Shown here: positions 15,473 to 24,812 of the stretch, piece after piece
Position numbering within the stretch: position 1 is the first letter of the stretch
Layout: every line of letters begins with the position of its first letter
NCBI GenBank assembly: GCA_905198865.1
Contig: CAJKEB010000019.1
Location: forward strand, 1 to 31,904
Direction of reading: 5' to 3'
Origin: an uncultured Eubacteriales bacterium
GTDB lineage: Bacteria; Bacillota; Clostridia; Monoglobales; Monoglobaceae
DNA: 31,904 nt
Program-made: the position numbers and the translations under genes
Notes under the pieces: model-generated
The model's input: the letters and a program-made list of their open reading frames with translations, nothing else
Database searches by the model: none
Told to the model about the DNA's origin: nothing

Positions 15473-15600
15473 GATTTACACCTCCGTAAAGTTTTATACC
15501 TCCGCCGTTATCTTCTTTCTGAGGAACCGACATGGGATTGCGGCACAACCTCAAAAATCCTCCGGCGTGCGTATTTTATTATGCGGGCGTACCCACACAG
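15473..15600 (-). promoter_or_regulatory. Structured leader of rpsB
   Basis: Between promoter and gene, the minus strand can form a 6-bp hairpin with a TACG loop (15582-15597; TGTGGG/CCCGCA) and a longer stem whose outer arms are TGAGG and CCTCA (15520-15553) with an inner CCG/CGG pair. Such leaders in ribosomal-protein operons often bind the encoded protein for feedback control. The pairings are visible; S2 binding is inferred. Confidence 0.45.
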
Positions 15601-15606
15601 CAAAGT

Positions 15607-15635
15607 ATTATAACACAACAAAAACCATAATGCAA
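15607..15635 (-). promoter_or_regulatory. Promoter of rpsB-tsf
   Basis: TTGCAT (15630-15635), 17-bp spacer, TATAAT (15607-15612) on the minus strand. It lies just beyond the end of the LRR-protein gene. Confidence 0.75.
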
Positions 15636-15667
15636 GACTTTTTTCAGGAAATTTTTAAATTTATTAA

Positions 15668-18286
15668 TTAAATATTAATATACTCAGGCAGATCCGTCAT
15701 CGGCTGAATATTTCCGTCCTTGCTCCATACAAAAATTTTTATGTGGTCGGCATTTTCATTATTTATGAGTGTACCGGTTATGTCACCGCCGTTATACTCT
15801 GCCGCAAAACAGTCAAGGAGCATATCATTTTGGTCATAAAGCGCAGCATAGACCATCGAGTTTTCTTTTTTGTCAGCTTCCAGCTTTTCAATATCGGTAG
15901 TAACGTTTATTGTACCTGAGTCAACAGTTATATCGGAGGCAGTTAATATATAATGTACATTCGCCTCTCTGATAGTTCCGTTATCACTTCCGATAATCAC
16001 ACTATGCCAATCGTTCTCGGTACCGTAGTAATATATATCGGTTATTCCGCTGCAACCGGAAAAAGCCTGATTGTTTATCACTCCCACGCTGTATGGAATT
16101 GACACGCTTTCTAAACCTGTACAGCCTGAAAATGTATATTCATCTATTGCCGTTACACCTCTTGGTATCGCTATACTTTTTAAGCCGCTGCTGTCACGGA
16201 ACGCTCCGGCATCAATTTCTGTTACACTGCTTGGAATGATATATCTTTCAGCAACACGCCTTGGCGGATATTTTATCAGATATGTTTTTTCTTTATTCAG
16301 CAAAACACCGCCGTCTGACATGTATTCAGGATTTGCGCCGTCAACATCTATGCCTGTCAGACTGTTGCAATAGTTAAACGCATAATCGCCAATACTTGTC
16401 ACGGTGCCCGGTATATTTATCTCTGTCAGGCTGCTGCAGTCTGCAAAGGCATAACTTCCAATACTCTCCAGGCTATCCGACAATTCTATGCTTGTTAATT
16501 TTTCACAACCGGCAAACGTATTAGCTCCAATGCTTGTTACGGTGCTTGCTATTGTTATGCTTTCCAAGCTTTCACAGCCGCTGAACGCCTCGTCATTTAT
16601 GCTTTTCACGCCTTCAGATATTACTGCACTTGTCAAGCCTGAGCAGCCTCCGAACGCATGAGTGCCTATACTCTCAACGCCACTCGGTATGCTCACACTT
16701 GTTAAGCCGCTTTCTGAAAACGCACACTCGCCTATACTCTCCAAACTTTCCGGTAAGGTCACGCTTGTCAAGCTGCCGCAATTACGGAACGCAAAATCAC
16801 TTATACTTGTAACACTGTCGGGGATTGTTACGCTTGTTACGCTGCTTTGTTCAAACGCCGAAACTCCAATAACGGTCACGCTTATACCGTCAATCTCTGA
16901 CGGTATCTCTACAATTTCTGCACTGCCTGTGTAATCGGTAACAGTAATTGTGTTATTATCATTTATAAAATATTTTAAATCATCGTATGTATATGTGCCG
17001 ATGTTAAATTTCACATCAGCAACTTCGAGCGGACTGTTAAAATCTCCGATAATTATGCTGCTCCACTTTGTTGCCGAACCGCCGTAATATACAATTTCTA
17101 AATTTCTGCAGCTATAAAACGCACCTTCTTCTATCTCAGTTACGCTGCCCGGTATAGTTATGCTTGTTAAGCCGGTACACTTATAGAAAGCACGGTTACC
17201 TATGTTTGTCACGCAGTTAGGTATAACATACGACTCTTCTGTGCGTCCTGCCGGATATGCAACAATCTGCGTTTTGTCAATGTTCATCAGAACACCGTTA
17301 TCTGACAAATAAGCCGGATTTTCACTGTCTGTATCTATACTTGTCAGACTGCTGCAAGCCGAAAATGCTCCGTAATCTATGCTTGTTACATTTTTTGGTA
17401 TTGTTATGCTTGTTAAGCCGTTACAACTTTGAAAAGCAAATTTACCTATACTTGCTATGCCCTCCGGGATTTCTATACTTGTTAAATTGCCGCAGCCTGA
17501 GAATGTATAATCTTCTATTTCAGTTATACCGCTTGAAATTACTGCGCTCTCCATACCGCTGCAACTAGAAAACGCAGAGTTTCCTATGCTTGTTACACTA
17601 TCCGGTATAACTATTTCTTTCAATCCGGTGCAGTAATAAAACGCATAGCTTCCTATACTGATCATACCACTGGGTAGGTTTATGCTTTCCAAGCCGGTGC
17701 ATTGCCTAAAGGCATAATCGCCGATATATGTCGTGCTGCCCGGTATTATTACACTTGTTAAGTCTGCACATTCCTGAAACGCACTCGATCCTATGTTTAT
17801 TACACCGTTTGGAATAGCATATGTCTCAGCAGTTCGTCCTGCCGGATATTTTATCAGATATGTTCTGTCTTTGTTAAACAAAACGCCTTCAACTGACGAA
17901 TATACCGTATTTGAGATTGCTACATTTATTTCAGTTAAGCTTTTACAGTTATTAAAGGCATTATTTGCTATGCTTTTTATGCTGCTTGGTATTGCAATAT
18001 TTGTCAGACTGCTGCATTTACTTAACGCTGTACTGCTTATACTTGTTACGGATTTGTCATCAATTTCTGACGGTATTTCTAAACTTGTTACACTTTCATT
18101 ACAATCTACAATTGTTATTGTGGCATCGTCATTTATTTCATAAGTCAGATCACCGTATGTATAATTCTCTACGGCTGACAGCCCTACTTCTGCGGAATCA
18201 CCGGGTTCATCAGCAAACGCCTGAGGAGCAGCCGGTACTGATAACAGCATAACCGCGGTTAATAAGCTTATAATTGTTTTTATCAT
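15668..18286 (-). CDS. BspA-like leucine-rich-repeat surface protein
   Basis: An exported 872-residue protein. Residues 1-24 are a signal peptide ending A-F-A, and AGGAGA precedes the chosen ATG at 18284-18286 (an upstream in-frame extension lacks both). The rest is mostly LRR_5/BspA repeats of about 23 residues with the core S-I-x-I-P-x-x-V-T-S-I-G-x-x-A-F. The array has two halves, each opened by a similar domain (Y-G-D-L-T-Y-E-I-N-D-D near residue 48 and Y-D-D-L-K-Y-F-I-N-D-N near residue 437), pointing to internal duplication. The last 80 residues form a separate module with I-K-I-F-V-W that resembles the SGNH protein's C-terminal module. No SLH or LPxTG anchor is seen. Such proteins usually act in adhesion; the ligand is unknown. 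Confidence 0.88.
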   Translation of the reverse strand: MIKTIISLLTAVMLLSVPAAPQAFADEPGDSAEVGLSAVENYTYGDLTYEINDDATITIVDCNESVTSLEIPSEIDDKSVTSISSTALSKCSSLTNIAIPSSIKSIANNAFNNCKSLTEINVAISNTVYSSVEGVLFNKDRTYLIKYPAGRTAETYAIPNGVINIGSSAFQECADLTSVIIPGSTTYIGDYAFRQCTGLESINLPSGMISIGSYAFYYCTGLKEIVIPDSVTSIGNSAFSSCSGMESAVISSGITEIEDYTFSGCGNLTSIEIPEGIASIGKFAFQSCNGLTSITIPKNVTSIDYGAFSACSSLTSIDTDSENPAYLSDNGVLMNIDKTQIVAYPAGRTEESYVIPNCVTNIGNRAFYKCTGLTSITIPGSVTEIEEGAFYSCRNLEIVYYGGSATKWSSIIIGDFNSPLEVADVKFNIGTYTYDDLKYFINDNNTITVTDYTGSAEIVEIPSEIDGISVTVIGVSAFEQSSVTSVTIPDSVTSISDFAFRNCGSLTSVTLPESLESIGECAFSESGLTSVSIPSGVESIGTHAFGGCSGLTSAVISEGVKSINDEAFSGCESLESITIASTVTSIGANTFAGCEKLTSIELSDSLESIGSYAFADCSSLTEINIPGTVTSIGDYAFNYCNSLTGIDVDGANPEYMSDGGVLLNKEKTYLIKYPPRRVAERYIIPSSVTEIDAGAFRDSSGLKSIAIPRGVTAIDEYTFSGCTGLESVSIPYSVGVINNQAFSGCSGITDIYYYGTENDWHSVIIGSDNGTIREANVHYILTASDITVDSGTINVTTDIEKLEADKKENSMVYAALYDQNDMLLDCFAAEYNGGDITGTLINNENADHIKIFVWSKDGNIQPMTDLPEYINI

Positions 18287-18367
18287 ATAAAATTCTCCTG
18301 ATTTTAAGCATAGTGCACGTCTGTAAATTTGTAAACCTATACCCAATATAATAAAATTTATTAAGCA

Positions 18368-18401
18368 GTGATATTATATCACATAATAATTAATCTGTAA
18401 A
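18368..18401 (-). promoter_or_regulatory. Promoter of the LRR gene with a palindrome over the -10 box
   Basis: TTTACA (18396-18401) and TATAAT (18373-18378) on the minus strand are 17 bp apart. The -10 box lies inside an exact palindrome, GTGATATTATATCAC (18368-18382), placed where a repressor would block open-complex formation. The protein that would bind is unknown. Confidence 0.6.
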
Positions 18402-18468
18402 CCGAAAAAATTACATAAATACAAGAATTAACTATTTCAGGCAAATAAATATACTGAATAAAACAACA

Positions 18469-18494
18469 AAGAGACAGGCTTTCGCCCGTCTCTT
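18469..18494 (-). terminator. Terminator after the pectin esterase gene
   Basis: Minus-strand 11-bp stem (AAGAGACGGGC / GCCTGTCTCTT, one wobble) closed by a GAAA tetraloop and followed by a T-rich run. It lies about 50 bp past the stop at 18543. Confidence 0.85.
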
Positions 18495-18542
18495 GCTAAT
18501 TGGGAAAAAATCTATTAATAATTATTTAAATTATTAAGCGTT

Positions 18543-21158
18543 TTAGTTTGTTACCACTTTCTTGTACGTAATAGTTACGTTCTTGATAGAAAATGTATCA
18601 TATGCGTCATTATATGCCGCCAGGTACAGATTGCCTTTGTTCGGCTTAGCCGGGAACGATTCAAATGTGTACTCTTTAAACTGCTGATAGGTGCCTGAAC
18701 CTGTTGCCGAAGCTGTAAGAACAGCTGTCTTGTAGTTGATATTTGTAACCACATGAGTTGTTGTACTATAGTCAAACTTACCTGCGATATTAAGCCACTG
18801 GTCTTTAGTATTCGATGTACCGCTGAATCCGGTTGCACAGTCAACCATATCAATCTGTTCCCATCCGCTGTATATTCTCCAAAGAGCTATTCTGGAATCA
18901 ACCGCAGATGTCTTTACAGTTGACGAAGGCGTGGTTGAAATCAAATCAATGTAGTTTGAATTATTCTTAGGCTTTGCACTTACATCCAAATCATATTCAA
19001 CAGTAATAATATCTGATGAAGTAATGCTGTCATCTGCGCCTTTCGCTTTTGCGAGAGCAATCAAATCATACGATTTATTCTTTTCGCTTGCTGAATCAAA
19101 AGTGATGTCAAGAGTAATCTTTTTGTCAACCTGATTCTGAACCACTATGTCAAGAGGTACACTCACTCCCGTTTTTCCGGTTACTGTTCCTACGCCATCG
19201 GCCGGTGAAGTTATTGTCACCTCGTCGCTTGACGGAACTATCTTAATGTCATATTCGATTCCCTCGGCGATTGCGGGAATTTTTTCAATTACATCATTCA
19301 CTTCGGTCGAACCTGCGGGAACTGTAACAGTCTGTCTCTTGATTACCGCACCGCTCTTTGAAATGGTTATAGCATAGTTTGCGTCCTCAGCAAGAGCAGC
19401 AGACTGCTTAACGCTTACCGGAATACTGAATACGTCTGTTGTATTTGTTGTCGGTGTGATGCTTACCGGGATTTCTTTCTTATCACCGAACTTTGTGTTG
19501 TTGTCCATCGCATAAAGAACAACCTTTGATTCAATACTCTCTTCTCCGGCTGCCGGACGGATAACGGTTATATTCTTACCGTCTGCACTTACAACGGCAT
19601 TTGTTGAAGCCGATTCCCACTTATATGTAATACCCTCGGGAGCTGACGGAAGAGCTATGGTTGTTTCTTCGTTTGAAGGAATGTTAATCGTTGCGCCTGC
19701 CATTGCAGCGTCAATAGCCTTGAGATATGTTTCGCCGAAGTTCATCGGATCCCAATCGTCTGTATAACTTGCGTCACATTCCTTTGAGAAGTAATTTCTC
19801 GGGTTAAACTCAAGAACCTGCCACTCATCAAGCACGGTGCCCATTCCCGGGCCGCCTTCTTCTGTCGACTTATTTACAACACGCTTTGAAAAGTCAACAG
19901 CGCTTCCGCTTGCATTTTTTGTGCCGTATTCATAGCTTCTTGATAAACCTTGTTCTGCGCCGAATCTACGCCATCCCATATCGTCGAGCACAAACGCTGA
20001 TTTTCCGACAGATGCGTTGTCATCAAGAGTACAGTTGTAATATGTCACCTGCGAACCTGCCTGCCACGGTCCGCCGTAATTGTTTGTACCGTTGTTGTCT
20101 CTCATATTGTAAAGAGTACAATTATAGAAGAGATAGCCGTACTTTCTCAGTGTGCTGTGTCCGCCTGTAGCAATAGGTGAACCGTATGTCTTATCAGAGA
20201 AACCTTCAAGGCCAAGTGTACAATTATCAAATACTGAGGTTCCGCCGCCGTAGATATAGTCAGTTCCGCCGATTACATCACAGTTCTTGAAGTAAGCTCT
20301 GTTGCCCGCTGCATAAAGCGAGTCCTGACCACCTCTTATACGTACGTTTTCAAATATAATCTTGTCAGCGGTGCTTGTATATGCAACAGCATGACCTCTC
20401 TCATTAAATGCACCGGAACGCGCAAGCCATACACTCTGACCTGCTGTCAGTGTATTACTTTCTACATACGCTTCATATTTATTCTTGGTAACTTCACCCA
20501 TAGAAGCAATCTTCTCTTCTTCTGTATATTCAGTACAGTTAGCAAGCTTGCTTCTGTCAGGAAGATTCGGGAAAGTATCAAGCGGTGTAAGATGAGCATC
20601 CTTTTCACCCTGAGTTGCCATAACAGGAACACTGTTTACAACATTAAGGTCTTTAATGGTGATATTTTCAGCGCCTTTTCTCAAAATAAGAGTTGCCATC
20701 TTATCCATACCGCCGGTATTACCGAGGCATGAAGCATTTTTAACTGTTTCTGTTTTTGTCTCTCCGCTTACTGTTGTATAAGTAAGGCTTGTTCCTGCCG
20801 GAATTGTCTCACCTATAGCATATGTCTTATTTGAAGAATCCTTCGGCGGATTTGCATACCAGTCTATATCCTCGTTGTAAGCTCCGCTCAAATCACAGTT
20901 TGCTGCGGCATAACCTGTACAATAGTACCAGTGCAGGTCAACAATGCCATTTGCACCGGGTGTCTTTTGAAGCGTTACATACTTAATGTTCTCAAATACA
21001 ACCTGCTCCTCATAGTCACCGGGTTCAACATTGATAGTAACTCTTTCAGCCTCCGACTGAGGATTAATCTCTGCCGCTTTTGCAACTGCTGCACGGATTG
21101 TATCAAAGCCAAATGTTTCACCGGCTGCTGTTACTACAGTAACCTTATTATCCGGCTC
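18543..21158 (-). pseudogene. Pectin methylesterase half of a giant esterase, cut off by an in-frame TAA
   Basis: Reads in the same frame as the SGNH gene just upstream, separated only by TAA at 21159-21161, and stays open for 871 codons. Directly after the stop the CE8 pectin methylesterase domain begins (V-T-V-V-T-A-A-G-E-T-F-G-F-D-T-I), with G-G-Q-D-S-L-Y and G-G-T-D-Y-I-Y-G carrying the two expected catalytic aspartates. The usual L-G-R-P-W block reads Y-G-G-P-W here. Ig-like and beta-sandwich modules fill the C-terminal half. No signal peptide or ribosome site exists after the stop; the first possible start (TTG at 20891) lies inside the enzyme domain. So it is either a fresh nonsense mutation, a readthrough product, or an error in the sequence. 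A terminator follows. Confidence 0.75.
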
Positions 21159-24100
21159 TTAAGGTGTCTGTGTCGGTGCTGCTGTCGGTACTGCTGTCGG
21201 AGCTGCTGTCGGCTCAGCCGGTGCGTCAGTTGCTATCGCTACTGCACTCATGGGTTTCATATTGTCTGTGCCATCCCAGATATACACCTTTACAGTTTCG
21301 CCGTTATCAGGCTTTACAAAGAATAAATCCTTAACCGTTGTGCCTTCTACATCAAAGATAGACGAGCTTGTCATTATCTCTTCGTCGTCCTTGTCATAAA
21401 CACCTATGAGCAGCTTAGCTGTGGGGTTTGTTTCCTTGCCCTTGTAGGCAAGCTGAACCGTAAGGTTACCGTTTGTGTCATAAGCAGCCTCTTTAATCAC
21501 ATAGTCATAATCTGACGGATTATCTGAGCCACTAAAGTACGGTGTAGACGGTGCAGCAGAGTTCGGAACTGCGATTTCCTGTGTTTCTGAAGCATGGTTA
21601 ATACCGCCGGGTATCTTCTGACTCGCACTGGTCAAAGGCTGGGTCAGAATATATGCAAATCCCAGGGTCTTTGCTGCCTTTGCTCTTGTAACAACTGTCT
21701 TGGGTTCAAGCTGATTACCGCAGGCAATAGAGCCTCTTGCAATACCCTGCTCACTTCTCATAAGACCTAAGTTGTAAACTTCCTTAACCTTGCTGTACAG
21801 AGCATTGTCAACACTGTTAATATCCGTAAGCGCAGCCCAGCCTGTCAGAGGAATATAAGGCGTACCCTCATACTTGATGTTCGGGTCATAGTTCGGGTCG
21901 TCGGGTGATGGTACTCCGCCGTTCTGATTCATATACTCAAGCTTGTTCCACTTGCCGTCTGAATCCTTGCCGTATGCAGCAAGATATGCGTCATACATTA
22001 TTGCACCCATAGCTTCACGCGTCAACGCCGCATCGCTTGCGATAATTGTTACTCTATTCAAAGCCGGCTCTGCTGAGAATGAAGCCGAAACTGTTGCGTC
22101 GCCGGTTACTTTGAAGGTGTATTCCTTAGCCTTTGTAACCTCTGCACCGTTTAACAGTATTGCCTTGTTGAGATAATTTTCAGACGGATTTGCAACAACT
22201 CTGATTTCGTCGCCTGCGGAAACAGCAAGCGAGGTTGTGCTTTGCGGATAATCGGTTGATGAATACATTACTCCAAACAATCTGCCCGTACCGCCGTTTG
22301 TATAAAGCTCATATTCTTTGCCTGCCTCAACGTTAAAGTGAACGGGACAGTACTGATTTGCCTTAGTTTCTCCTGCGATTTCTGTATCGTTGATATACTT
22401 CTGAGCCATTGTGCCGTCAGTTTTATTTTCACAGGTAATAATCTTGTGATCCACAAACATCAAGTATAATGTAAGAACTCCGCTTTCCTTTGCAGTATAT
22501 TTCACCTGCTTTGTTCCGTTGTTTCTTATCTCGATATAATTTATAGATACGTCGCTGTTACCTGCAAACACACCACCTTTGTCAGTTTTGTTCACGATTT
22601 CTGACGGAGCTGTCAATGTGAAGTAACTATTGTCAGCGATTACAGTATCCGCTTTAACACCTGATTTAATATCAGCAGTCGCTGTGTGGAACTCGCTATT
22701 GTTATAAACTGTAACTTCACCGCCTGTCGGCTGCTGAACCGTTACGGTGTATTCACCGGCTGCCGTCTCAACAGAAGCATCTGCATCATTACTTTCTTCT
22801 GCTGCTTCAGCTGTTACAGCCTCTTCTGTGTCTTCAGAGCTCTCAGATAAAACTGATACTTCAGATGCCTGAAGCTCTGCATATGTCTTGTTGTAGCTTG
22901 TAAGTGAATTTTCATCAAGGCCGAACACCTTTTCCATCGCTCTTGCAAATTCGCCTACTGTCATCGCTTGTGTAGGCTTGAACAGATTGTTGCTGTCCTT
23001 GTGCATAAGACCGAGCTGGAGAACCTTTTCAATGTTGTTTCTGTAATAGTAGTTTGACTCCGCCTGCTTTACTGCGCCGGGTACAACCCCAACTGCACTG
23101 ACATCACTTGCCATCTCCGGGAACACATCAGACCAGTCACCTGTCTTTGCGGCATTCTGTACGCTGTCGGTCATGTAAGACACAAGTTCTTGCATTATAG
23201 CTTTGTCCTTATAAGTATCTGTCGAAGCTACAGACTGGTCATACATGCTCTGGAGCATAATACGGCACCACTGCTTTGAAGCGCCTTCTCTGTAATGCGT
23301 TCCGTCACCGTTTGATCCGTTTGCGGCATTGTTTGCCGGCGTTTCGCCTGCCTCAACGTTGTTATAGATATACATAACCTCTTTTGCATCCAGTGAGTCA
23401 ATGTACGACTTAGCTCCGGCATAGAGCTCAACCAATCCAATCCCGGAATCTGTCGCAGCCTTTGCACGCATATTACCCGGTGAATCGGGGTTAAAACCGT
23501 TAGGCTTGGTAGCGCTTTCAGAATATCTTCCGTTTCCGGTTCTGGGCATAGCTGTAACAAATACCGGTGTCATACCTCTTGCCTTGATTGCCTTAACATA
23601 CATATCAAGCCATCTGTTATAGTTCTCGTTGTTCTTTGTAAGATTATCCTTTTCAACCGCTGCACCTCTTTCAAATCTGTCGGTGCTTATGGTTTCGTCA
23701 TTATGTGCTGAATGAATAAATACAAAGTCGCCCTGCTTACCTCTGATAAGAACCTCTTCTGTTCTTCCTTCGTTATAATTACTCTTCATTGCACGTCCGC
23801 CCATTGAGTAATTGATAACGTTAACCTTGTCAGCGTTGAAGTAGTTAACCAGGGTCTGACCCCATGCACTGATTGTTTCATTAAATGTATAGGTCTTTTG
23901 CGTCGAGTCACCCAGAATGTGGATTGTCGGCTTATCGCCTGCCGGATTAACATCAAGCGAGCTAATCTTGATTGACTTGATACCGACTGTCTTAGGTGCG
24001 TCAGCTTTTGGCAATGATGACGGCTCAACCTCTATTTCAACAAAGCTTTCACCTGTTGCAAAATCGTATGACCAGGTGTTTTCCTGCCATACAGCACTTA

Positions 24101-24611
24101 CTGTACGCGGAACTTCGCCTGCGTTATCCCAGTTGTTTACGCCGGTAAGTCTGCCTGCATCCATACCTGTCGGTGCAACTCTTGTTTCTGACGGTGAGCT
24201 TGTAACCTCAACCTCAAGATGATATGCACCCGGTGCGCCTGTATCTATTCTGTATATAAGACCGCCGTAATTATACTGATTTGAGTTTACACTATTCAGA
24301 TATGTACCGTTACTCTCAGTAACTGTAGCACCCTCAGATGATACAGTTATTTGGCTTGTAGGTGCAACCTGTCTTTCGTAGCCTGACGGCATAATAGCAC
24401 CTGACTTTTCAACAAATCCTTCGCCCTTTTCGGCGCTGTATACCGGAACTTCGGACATTGCCGTAAAGTCAATGGTTTTATTAATGCCTGCCGCTGTTTC
24501 AATTTTTTCGTCCGTCTGCACACTGCCCTCGGCCGATACAACCGTCACGCCGACGAGTGTACTCAGAACCATTGTCAGAGCAAGTACCGCACAGGTCAAT
24601 TTTTTTAACAT
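21159..24611 (-). CDS. Exported SGNH rhamnogalacturonan acetylesterase-type protein with SLH segments
   Basis: Predicted to remove acetyl groups from pectin at the cell surface. Residues 1-27 are a signal peptide (V-V-S-A end), then a beta-sandwich domain, then an SGNH esterase: G-D-S-T at about residue 234, N-Y-S-M-G-G-R-A, S-A-H-N-D near 302 and D-G-T-H-Y near 437, fitting CE12. An SLH-like segment follows (about 520-570), then an acidic linker, beta domains, a second SLH-like region (about 850-990), a C-terminal module with V-K-V-Y-I-W (to about 1127), and a Pro/Thr linker. TAA then stops it, although the same frame continues into a pectin methylesterase. I start at the ATG at 24609-24611, 7 bp after AGGAGG. 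The divergent MocR-like gene is the likely regulator. Confidence 0.85.
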   Translation of the reverse strand: MLKKLTCAVLALTMVLSTLVGVTVVSAEGSVQTDEKIETAAGINKTIDFTAMSEVPVYSAEKGEGFVEKSGAIMPSGYERQVAPTSQITVSSEGATVTESNGTYLNSVNSNQYNYGGLIYRIDTGAPGAYHLEVEVTSSPSETRVAPTGMDAGRLTGVNNWDNAGEVPRTVSAVWQENTWSYDFATGESFVEIEVEPSSLPKADAPKTVGIKSIKISSLDVNPAGDKPTIHILGDSTQKTYTFNETISAWGQTLVNYFNADKVNVINYSMGGRAMKSNYNEGRTEEVLIRGKQGDFVFIHSAHNDETISTDRFERGAAVEKDNLTKNNENYNRWLDMYVKAIKARGMTPVFVTAMPRTGNGRYSESATKPNGFNPDSPGNMRAKAATDSGIGLVELYAGAKSYIDSLDAKEVMYIYNNVEAGETPANNAANGSNGDGTHYREGASKQWCRIMLQSMYDQSVASTDTYKDKAIMQELVSYMTDSVQNAAKTGDWSDVFPEMASDVSAVGVVPGAVKQAESNYYYRNNIEKVLQLGLMHKDSNNLFKPTQAMTVGEFARAMEKVFGLDENSLTSYNKTYAELQASEVSVLSESSEDTEEAVTAEAAEESNDADASVETAAGEYTVTVQQPTGGEVTVYNNSEFHTATADIKSGVKADTVIADNSYFTLTAPSEIVNKTDKGGVFAGNSDVSINYIEIRNNGTKQVKYTAKESGVLTLYLMFVDHKIITCENKTDGTMAQKYINDTEIAGETKANQYCPVHFNVEAGKEYELYTNGGTGRLFGVMYSSTDYPQSTTSLAVSAGDEIRVVANPSENYLNKAILLNGAEVTKAKEYTFKVTGDATVSASFSAEPALNRVTIIASDAALTREAMGAIMYDAYLAAYGKDSDGKWNKLEYMNQNGGVPSPDDPNYDPNIKYEGTPYIPLTGWAALTDINSVDNALYSKVKEVYNLGLMRSEQGIARGSIACGNQLEPKTVVTRAKAAKTLGFAYILTQPLTSASQKIPGGINHASETQEIAVPNSAAPSTPYFSGSDNPSDYDYVIKEAAYDTNGNLTVQLAYKGKETNPTAKLLIGVYDKDDEEIMTSSSIFDVEGTTVKDLFFVKPDNGETVKVYIWDGTDNMKPMSAVAIATDAPAEPTAAPTAVPTAAPTQTP

Positions 24612-24651
24612 TTGATCTCCTCCTAAACTTGACATAATATGTTTTTATTAA

Positions 24652-24680
24652 ATTGTACTTTAATGAACATACAAAATCAA
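24652..24680 (-). promoter_or_regulatory. Promoter of the SGNH esterase gene
   Basis: TTGATT (24675-24680), 17 bp, TACAAT (24652-24657) on the minus strand. It is about 70 bp from the divergent promoter; CAATA-containing short repeats (near 24678, 24704 and 24717) in between could be regulator sites. Confidence 0.6.
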
Positions 24681-24753
24681 TATCCAGTTATATGTTTTTT
24701 TTACAATACCAATTCACAATAAAACAGTTGCGACTAAATATTTTTTGCCACAC

Positions 24754-24782
24754 TTGAATTTTAATTTATTATATGATATAAT
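24754..24782 (+). promoter_or_regulatory. Promoter of the MocR-like gene
   Basis: TTGAAT (24754-24759), 17-bp spacer, TATAAT (24777-24782); a TTTAGGAGA site follows before the ATG at 24813. Confidence 0.75.
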
Positions 24783-24812
24783 GTTTCTATTAAATTTAGG
24801 AGATGGCTTTAT

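Noticed and set aside
21159..21161. Recoded amino acid at the split-esterase stop
   Set aside because: The codon is TAA; selenocysteine uses TGA and pyrrolysine TAG, so neither explains it.
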